Origin: Lumbricus rubellus
Taxonomy: Eukaryota > Annelida > Clitellata > Crassiclitellata > Lumbricidae
Reading direction: 5' to 3'
DNA length: 64,000 bases
Assembly: GCA_945859605.1 (NCBI GenBank)
Contig: OX243824.1
Span: 4,333,421-4,397,420, forward strand
The position numbers and the translations under genes were made by a program. The notes below the pieces were generated by a model. The model was not told where the DNA came from. It did no database searches and saw nothing but the letters and a program-made list of their open reading frames with translations. Positions 61,801 to 64,000 of this stretch are shown piece by piece. Within the stretch, counting starts at the first letter, position 1. Every line of letters begins with the position of its first letter.

Positions 61801-64000
61801 ACGTGCGCGCAAGTCTGCGCGCAAGCTCCTCTTCGTCGGCGCAGTTCCTTCTACGTGCGCGCAAGTCAGCGCGCAAGTTCCTCGTCTGCGCTCGAATCCA
61901 CGCGCACAACTGCGGAACGGAATTCACGGAACTCTGCCGGAACAATTCTGTTGGAGAAACTTTCAAAGGTGAATATGGACGGCGTTCGAAACTTTGTCGT
62001 GCATAATGACCTAATGACTTATTGTGTGAAGGACTTTCCATGTGAAACGTTTTGCTATGTGAATTAATTATGTCGATGCTTACGGACGATTAGTTTTACA
62101 AGTGACTTTCTGTGTGCGATGGCACTTTATTTTCGGATTCGATTTCTTATTGAACGACGATTGTCCTGCTACGAACAGTAGTTTAATTTTGTACATGAAT
62201 CGGATTGTAGCACATTATTTGAACATTCGTATTGAACTGAACAATATTTCGTGCATTGAACTTTGACCGCGCATTATTGACATTGCAGTAGACTGATGCC
62301 TAGTCCAATTTTGGGGACAGTGCCTTGCTCCTTTCTCCCCAAAGTGGAATTGGGGACTGTTTGTGGGGGAGCCGTGTAGAGATTTTGCACTGTATGGGTG
62401 TCTGTATGTGTGTCTGCCCTGCTCTGTATCTCTGCCTGTACCTATACCTTCAGCCTATCTACATCTTCAGCACATCTACATCTTCAGCACATCTACATCT
62501 TCAGCACATCTACATCTTCAGCACATCTACATCTTCAGCACATCTACATCTTCAGCACATCTACATCTTCAGCTCATCTACTTGCTCAGCATACCTAGCC
62601 TATAGCCTACTTCTACATCTTCAGCGCATCTAGCCTACGCCGCCTATAGCCTACTTCTACATCTTCAGCGCATCTAGCCTACGCCGCCTACAGCCCACAT
62701 CTACATCTTCAGCACATCTACATCTTCAGCACATCTACATCTTCAGCACACATACAGGGTATATAAGTCCGCTCGTACGCTTGCTCGGGGCAGACGAATG
62801 GCCTGGTGAAGAACGCCTAAACCGCGTAGTAGTCAGGCTAAATGATCTGGCTTGACGGACGGTAAAACGTTCGTTGAGTGATACTGTTGTAGAGGGGGTA
62901 AATCCTGAAGCTGAGCCTCGAGCTTGAACATCGGCCTCTTCAGGTATCCCTCTACATGACTGGGGTTCGGTGCCTGACTACCGTAACCTAGCTGACGGAC
63001 AAAGCTGCTACGACGCGCGGACTCTTGCGCTGCAGAAGCTGCCGCTATTGACATTCCGATCTGTTGTTGCTGTCTGACGTTTCACTTTCTGTTGCGACTG
63101 ACTTTCCGAATCTGGGCGCTATATCAATTACTGTTCTCTGATCGTGGCGCTACATAAATCGCACTGTGATTCTTCAATAAACTGTGATTCTTCAATAAAC
63201 CGTGATTCTTAAATAAAACGTGTTCAAGCCTAGTCGGCTAATCTTTAGTCTACCGCTAAAGTGGACTCCGCGGACTGCAAGGGTACCTGACGACAGGGGT
63301 TGGTACTGGTCATCCTGGGTCTTCGCCCAACCCCCGTTCTCCACAGAATTGTAAAAGATAGGTGAACTTTAACCTTTGAACGTTGACCTGATCTGGTCTT
63401 TGACTTTTACTTCGATTGACTTTTTGCATTGATAGAAACCATTCCAACCGTTGAACCTTGACCGAAACGAAAAGACCTTTGAAATTTTGCTGAGACAAAA
63501 AAATTACCTTTGAAATTTTGCTGAGCCAAAACGACCTTTCAACTATCACCAAACCAAAACAAGCGTTGAACTTTTAGCGAACCAAAACGACCTTTTAAAT
63601 TTGACCGAGGCGAAATTTCCTTTTAACTTTTAACTTTTACCGAACGCAAACGACCTCTGAACTTCGGCCGAACCGATATACGACCTTTGAATTTTGACCG
63701 AACCGAAACTACCTTTGATTTCGGACCGAACCGAACTACTACCCTCCGAACTTCTCCCTTGACGCACTCACCTTTGACGCAGTGGTATGCGACCTCGAGG
63801 TACGACTTGAGATCCGTTGGACATGGTTTCTTCAGTTGGTCGAGGTATTCATCTGGTAGACTGAGCTGGCACCGTCTGCGTCCTGCGCATCGTCGTTCAA
63901 CGTAACTCTGTGCACTGATCGAGCATCCCTGGTGACCGTAGTCACGGTCGATGCATCGCCCGAGCCGCATTCGACCGTAAAGGGCGTGCTCTATGACGAT
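43327..64000 (-). CDS. SUEL lectin-CUB type I transmembrane receptor, 5' end outside window
   Basis: Five exons on the minus strand join in phase: 63771-64000 (partial), 48713-49114, 46700-46924, 45494-45575, 43327-43891. Junction phases are 1, 1, 1 and 2, all with GT/AG. Order of modules: a SUEL-type galactose/rhamnose-binding lectin domain, a CUB domain, a Cys-rich module resembling CCP/sushi, one hydrophobic helix, and a basic then Tyr-rich cytoplasmic tail. This suggests a cell-surface sugar-binding receptor that signals or is endocytosed. A signal peptide and any further ectodomains must lie beyond the right edge. EVA-1 proteins share the SUEL-plus-TM plan but lack CUB, so no symbol is given. 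Introns are full of transposons; the largest is 14.66 kb. Confidence 0.85.
44030..44760 (-). mobile_element. Degenerate CR1/L2-type LINE fragment with SINE-like tail
   Basis: The minus-strand frame at 44279-44690 reads [12 protein letters not shown] (a decayed YADDTQL catalytic box), then [14 protein letters not shown], the CR1/L2 RT signature. Frames are broken and the catalytic Asp is lost. A tail TATATAGCGCCACTTCAAG lies at 44714-44735. It sits in a receptor intron. Confidence 0.75.
45036..45465. repeat. CATC/CATT tetranucleotide array
   Basis: About 430 bp of imperfect CATC, CATT and CGTC units, with several frames open by chance. It lies in the receptor intron next to the transmembrane exon. 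Confidence 0.9.
45494..45575 (-). CDS. Receptor exon: transmembrane helix
   Basis: 82 nt; acceptor ...GTTTTGTTAG, donor GTTAGT. It encodes [17 protein letters not shown] and onward, ending FFIRR: a single hydrophobic helix of about 22 residues followed by arginines. A GTAAGG donor 4 bp downstream would break the frame with the next exon, so GTTAGT is preferred. Confidence 0.75.
45940..46085. repeat. G/C homopolymer hairpins
   Basis: G8 and G9 runs face C10 at 45944-45985, and a second C-run pair lies near 46050. They resemble but do not match the hairpins at 50239, 53058 and 53236. Confidence 0.6.
46215..46420. repeat. Irregular TTGCAATTACAA repeat
   Basis: Variants of TTGCAATTACAACTGCAA recur with self-complementary character. 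Non-coding. Confidence 0.6.
46505..46660 (-). repeat. SINE tail and RTE-like arm
   Basis: TTCATTTCGTGAATTTATATAGCGC and GAGGCGCTCCCAG form the tail; AATGCCAGTTC...GTAGGAGGGCGAC is a diverged copy of the arm found at 2702-2762. Confidence 0.6.
46700..46924 (-). CDS. Receptor exon: Cys-rich CCP-like module
   Basis: 225 nt, phase 1 to 1; acceptor TACGTTACAG, donor GTGAGT. It opens [12 protein letters not shown] and holds [19 protein letters not shown]...YNCSE. Four cysteines and the W-x-G-x-x-x-NC end resemble a sushi/CCP module; the match is by eye only. The last part (about 25 residues) forms the stalk before the membrane helix. Confidence 0.75.
46930..47495. repeat. Degenerate AATAGAAT pentanucleotide-type repeat
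   Basis: From about 47075 to 47400, GAATAGAATAGAA-like words recur with substitutions. Intronic, no gene. Confidence 0.65.
47500..47745. repeat. Two-copy tandem duplication, about 160 bp unit
   Basis: AATAATGAATTTCTAGCGTTA...GGTGTCTA...CATGCCAATTGCACTAACGTAGGCC occurs at about 47500-47580 and again at 47660-47735. Confidence 0.75.
48011..48580. repeat. 19-bp tandem repeat, 30 units, two alternating variants
   Basis: The unit CTGGCCTACTATATTTACA is repeated exactly every 19 bp from 48011. Nine GGCC units and one GGTC unit are followed by units mostly alternating ATCC and GGCC. Non-coding; the long open frames through it are periodic artefacts. Confidence 0.95.
48713..49114 (-). CDS. Receptor exon: CUB domain
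   Basis: 402 nt, phase 1 to 1; acceptor CTTTCTTGCGCAG, donor GTAAGT. It encodes [20 protein letters not shown], then [28 protein letters not shown] and [16 protein letters not shown], ending YFLLKYE. The four-cysteine spacing, the PW-I-P-GQ-DF pattern and the Gly-Gly after the fourth Cys are those of CUB domains, extracellular protein- or glycan-binding modules. Acidic calcium-site residues are only partly conserved. Confidence 0.85.
49147..50026. mobile_element. Inverted-repeat element next to the CUB exon
   Basis: The ends ATGGGCGCCCGCA (49147) and, inverted, ATGGGCGCTCGCA (50026) continue into GGGGCAAGAGGGGG and GAGGGGGCAAAA. The flanks GTTAGCCA and GTTAACCA form an imperfect 8-bp direct repeat, suggesting a hAT-like MITE. 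The interior is non-coding, with a GAGA tract at 49525-49575. It ends 33 bp upstream of the CUB exon acceptor. Confidence 0.6.
50193..53281. mobile_element. piggyBac-like MITE, split by a LINE
   Basis: TTAA (50193-50196) followed by CCCTCAGGCTACCA faces TGGTAGCCCGAGGG followed by TTAA (53278-53281). TTAA duplication and CCC...GGG ends are piggyBac hallmarks. Without the nested LINE the element is about 1 kb. It is non-coding and contains three hairpins of G8-G10 TGG-NN-CCA C7-C9 at 50239, 53058 and 53236, the last two within related units of about 180 bp. Confidence 0.75.
50566..52641 (+). mobile_element. 5'-truncated LINE with intact RT frame
   Basis: It is flanked by a near-perfect duplication AGTTACAATAAAAAAGAG (50548-50565) and AGTTACAATAAAAAGAG (52642-52658). 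One frame is open from the 5' junction to the stop at 52633-52635, about 690 codons. It lacks the endonuclease. RT blocks: [51 protein letters not shown] and catalytic RFADDQAML, then [23 protein letters not shown] and GRGRPREK. The 3' untranslated part is only a few bases, ending AAAGAAGAAG. It is the same superfamily as the fragment at 17037 but a different family. Confidence 0.9.
53282..53554. other. Intronic, nothing recognised
   Basis: AT-rich receptor intron sequence. Confidence 0.5.
53555..54545. repeat. Pyrimidine-rich CTCTGTCT low-complexity tract
   Basis: About 1 kb of CT-rich imperfect repeats with a short CA run at 54341-54372. Strand-asymmetric polypyrimidine; no coding evidence. 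Confidence 0.85.
54774..55053. repeat. GGGGTAGA minisatellite
   Basis: About 30 imperfect 9-bp units (GGGGTAGAG / GGGGTAGAT), ending in a run of G. Potential G-quadruplex sequence on the plus strand. Confidence 0.9.
55054..55431. other. Intronic, nothing recognised
   Basis: Receptor intron sequence between the minisatellite and the gypsy element; no supported feature. Confidence 0.5.
55436..56423 (+). repeat. Left LTR of the Ty3/gypsy element
   Basis: 988 bp. U3 has a 17-bp tandem array (CATCTACATCTTCAGCA) at about 55520-55650. TATATAAG at 55838-55845 is a likely promoter TATA box. Three AATAAA signals lie in repeats near 56250-56295. Confidence 0.95.
56533..57423 (+). CDS. Gag (capsid part) of the Ty3/gypsy element, ends at UAG
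   Basis: 296 codons from the first ATG. It contains a retrotransposon capsid region ([20 protein letters not shown], then [20 protein letters not shown]). It ends CAA-TAG at 57418-57423. The next frame continues in the same phase, and the CCHC nucleocapsid knuckle lies beyond the stop. So the stop separates capsid from nucleocapsid, which is not where Gag normally ends. It is either a readthrough stop or a recent nonsense mutation. Confidence 0.85.
   Translation: MDVPEGRKTTSYTVLSVADEVFFCTPTSKAAMVDFDERESESGNLLEIIDFDDPTPSSAKSPRKKTKEEPKGALVDPVLVESLSAALRQKRIPMKPGKFDGTGSLESFLAQFDVCAKYNRWTAADKVDFLRCSLEKAATQLLWDFGARTDVTYEQLVERLRQRYGSEGQAETFRAQLYYRRQRADETLGDLLHDIRRLVVLAYPVPSSETTEILAKDAFLEAIRDRELSLKVREREPKTIDEAYRTALRLAAYQQTADLDDRRRPANRVRGSQEVDAGGQLQSQLDSFFAAQRKWQ
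57427..61527 (+). CDS. Nucleocapsid-Pol of the Ty3/gypsy element
   Basis: 1366 codons in the same frame as gag. CCHC knuckle [14 protein letters not shown] (~56), protease LVDTGSEVS (~128), reverse transcriptase with VYLDDVIIF (~544), RNase [12 protein letters not shown] (~692), integrase zinc finger (H, H, C, C at ~918-958), D,D35E core (D~987, TDQGRNF ~1047, NGMIERF ~1082) and a GPY/F module (NFTGPYMIQ ~1220). All catalytic residues looked for are present, so apart from the UAG the element looks competent. The C-terminus is basic and Thr/Arg-rich. No env-like domain. Confidence 0.95.
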   Translation: MEGRICRQLDEIRGSYRTSFNAEPAVPRTVPSTVPTPPPPSQGNAPGSPGRGITCFNCGRVGHVARRCRQRQQFFNRRDDAATSDPPTSEQNGTTVTNHTTRDRATGVTNNAIYIRGTINGQQRTCLVDTGSEVSLVPSADVDGLPLQPSNRILLAANGTQIRVLGQIDVPVKISRGFSIDTGFLVSDQIGEPMLGMDWLRQHRCRLGFGQGALFIGRRRIPLVKGNGSLWCRRVMVAEETTVLPRSQSDVSCKTQYRDLTTSAQAWMTESKEIQPGLHVARVVLGDNTDKACIRVVNLNEYPAMLTVDQMLGDLHPVEVEVRKEKEKQTDPSGGTHLVGRLMEEISEDVPVETKERLKELLVKYEGIFSTTDHDLGRTTISQHRIDTGDSRPVRQPLRRQPLPYQAAIDAELDQMLSTGVVEPAVSEWAANVVLAKKKDGSLRFCIDYRKLNDLTRKDSYPLPRIDACLDALSGAGWFSTLDLRSGYHQVVMDPGDADKTAFITRRGTFRWRVMPFGLCNAPATFQRLMDIVLSGLNFELCLVYLDDVIIFSSTAEQHLDRLGRVFQRLKEANLKLKPSKCHLFRRTVSFLGHIVTADGISVDPSKVQAVTEWPTPRNLREVRAFLGLCSYYRKFIRGFSMVASPLFALTRKDQPFLWGEECQDAFDRLKVALTMAPVLSLPMDDAAYTLDCDASDVGIGGVLSQSIDGEERVIAYGSRLFSAAERNYCVTKKELLAVVNFAQVFRQYLLGRRFTLRTDHAALRWLQHTPEPIGQQGRWLEKLAEFDFEILHRPGRKHGNADALSRKPCRQCHYEESDTMSHFVREVTEIPNESDDARDMVKSQTDDSVLRLVRTWLSEGMPSLQEILQEEEAVKVYWHQRDALYVKDDVIYRRTPDELEQVLVPKNLQEDYMRLAHTGVTGGHLGVRRTRWQVRRRAYWVGWSRDVKRFCRHCDGCCRYRRGALQRQGPLQPMPCGEPWERVSVDVTGPHPRSKKGNIYILTMMDNFSKFVEVAPMANQEAVTVAKALVEAIVVRYGAPLQILTDQGRNFEGCVFKEMCRLLEVDKVRTSSYRPQSNGMIERFHRTLNSMLGKVVSENQRDWDEHLPYVVAAYRASIHDVTGFSPNYLIFARENRMPLDLVYGPPETTDEDGCTYTAYVAELSERFAKAYGAARQSLKKNAERRKHSYDLRVRPARFEEGEWVYYFSSRKFVGRSPKFQRNFTGPYMIQRACGPVNYLLQRSPKAKPFVSHVDKLRHCHWRTKGQWSEPATRMTDEPTIEASDEATAPPSRRPRHRWKRSPTTESSATLAEANGGATAFAVDRPRDRTLDKKAQGRDVYDGDPDGTTTGSSRPRRNPRRPVRFQ
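61528..62374 (+). repeat. Post-pol region with 33-bp repeat open in all three frames
   Basis: At about 61615-61890, 33-bp units built from GTGCGCGCAAGTC and AGCGCGCAAG repeat about eight times. Because 33 is a multiple of three and the unit lacks stops, all three forward frames are open, giving Arg/Ser/Ala-rich readings. No membrane segment or signal peptide argues for an env gene. The rest up to the LTR is non-coding and ends in the purine tract. Confidence 0.8.
62375..63345 (+). repeat. Right LTR of the Ty3/gypsy element
   Basis: 971 bp; one 17-bp unit fewer than the left LTR. Substitutions noticed near 62698, 62825 and 63211. Confidence 0.95.
63346..63770. repeat. Degenerate CGACCTTTGAACTTT repeat in intron
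   Basis: About a dozen imperfect units of 25-35 bp built on ACCTTTGAA and GACCGAACCGAAAC run up to the receptor exon donor at 63764-63770. Confidence 0.75.
63771..64000 (-). CDS. Receptor exon: SUEL-type lectin domain (partial)
   Basis: It opens [16 protein letters not shown] and contains [25 protein letters not shown] and [11 protein letters not shown]. This is the cysteine framework, YGR and KYL-V-Y-C pattern of the sea-urchin egg lectin (galactose/rhamnose-binding) family, about 76 residues. Donor GTGAGT follows at 63770. The exon reaches the window edge, so its own acceptor is not seen. It joins in phase 1 to the CUB exon at 49114. Confidence 0.9.

Larger units (their letters stand above)
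55436..63345 (+). mobile_element. Ty3/gypsy LTR retrotransposon, complete, with in-frame UAG
   Basis: LTRs of 988 bp (55436-56423) and 971 bp (62375-63345) begin TGTAGAG and end CTCCACA. They differ by one 17-bp repeat unit and about three substitutions. A 4-bp duplication GAAT flanks it (55432-55435, 63346-63349). A primer-binding-site candidate TGGCACCGTGAAG starts at 56427 and a purine tract GTGGGGGAG lies just before the right LTR. Canonical order Gag-PR-RT-RNase H-INT. It lies in the 14.66-kb receptor intron, opposite to the gene. Confidence 0.95.

Noticed and set aside
61256..61972. Possible env gene of the gypsy element
   Set aside because: All three frames are open through the 33-bp repeat and none has a signal peptide or membrane helix.

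Overview
This is a gene-poor, AT-rich metazoan window built mostly from repeats and mobile elements. Host-type genes have introns with GT/AG borders, and SINEs, LINEs, LTR elements, MITEs and microsatellites are everywhere. The best guess is a marine invertebrate deuterostome, possibly an echinoderm, at low confidence. It rests on a Gmr1-type Ty3/gypsy element (a lineage described in deuterostomes), a SUEL-lectin receptor and the dispersed-repeat style. No species can be named from the sequence.

Layout. 1-7.5 kb is intergenic, with a trinucleotide array, a tRNA-derived SINE, an inverted-repeat element and LINE tails. 7.6-9.8 kb (minus) is a single-exon TRIM-type RING/B-box gene with tiny TTAA-flanked piggyBac-like hairpin MITEs at both ends. 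14.2-19 kb and 38.5-42 kb are two direct copies of a segmental duplication, each with a minus-strand C2H2 zinc-finger gene. The right copy is intact (16 fingers); the left copy is frameshifted and has taken up a LINE and a SINE. Between them lie a four-unit tandem repeat (19.2-22.1 kb) and a 15.6 kb Polinton-like element (22514-38151).

The Polinton-like element has long terminal inverted repeats, 5'-AG...CT-3' ends and a 6-bp target duplication TACTTA. Its only recognisable gene is a six-exon protein-primed family-B DNA polymerase whose exons all join in phase. No integrase, packaging ATPase, protease or capsid gene was seen. A Gmr1-like LTR retrotransposon (23443-30793, LTRs identical as far as compared, TSD CCCAC) sits inside it. 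That retrotransposon has one long ORF ordered Gag (SCAN-like)-protease-integrase-RT-RNase H, unlike the usual gypsy order.

From 43.3 kb to the right edge is one minus-strand gene for a type I membrane receptor: SUEL lectin, CUB, a Cys-rich CCP-like module, a transmembrane helix and a Tyr-rich tail. Its 14.66 kb intron (49115-63770) holds an inverted-repeat element, a piggyBac-like MITE with a LINE nested in it, minisatellites and a second, young Ty3/gypsy element (55436-63345). In that element gag and pol share a frame, separated by one UAG.

The host genes (TRIM, zinc fingers, receptor) show no sign of acting together. The strongest theme is nested mobile DNA, with the PolB-only inverted-repeat element the most unusual object.
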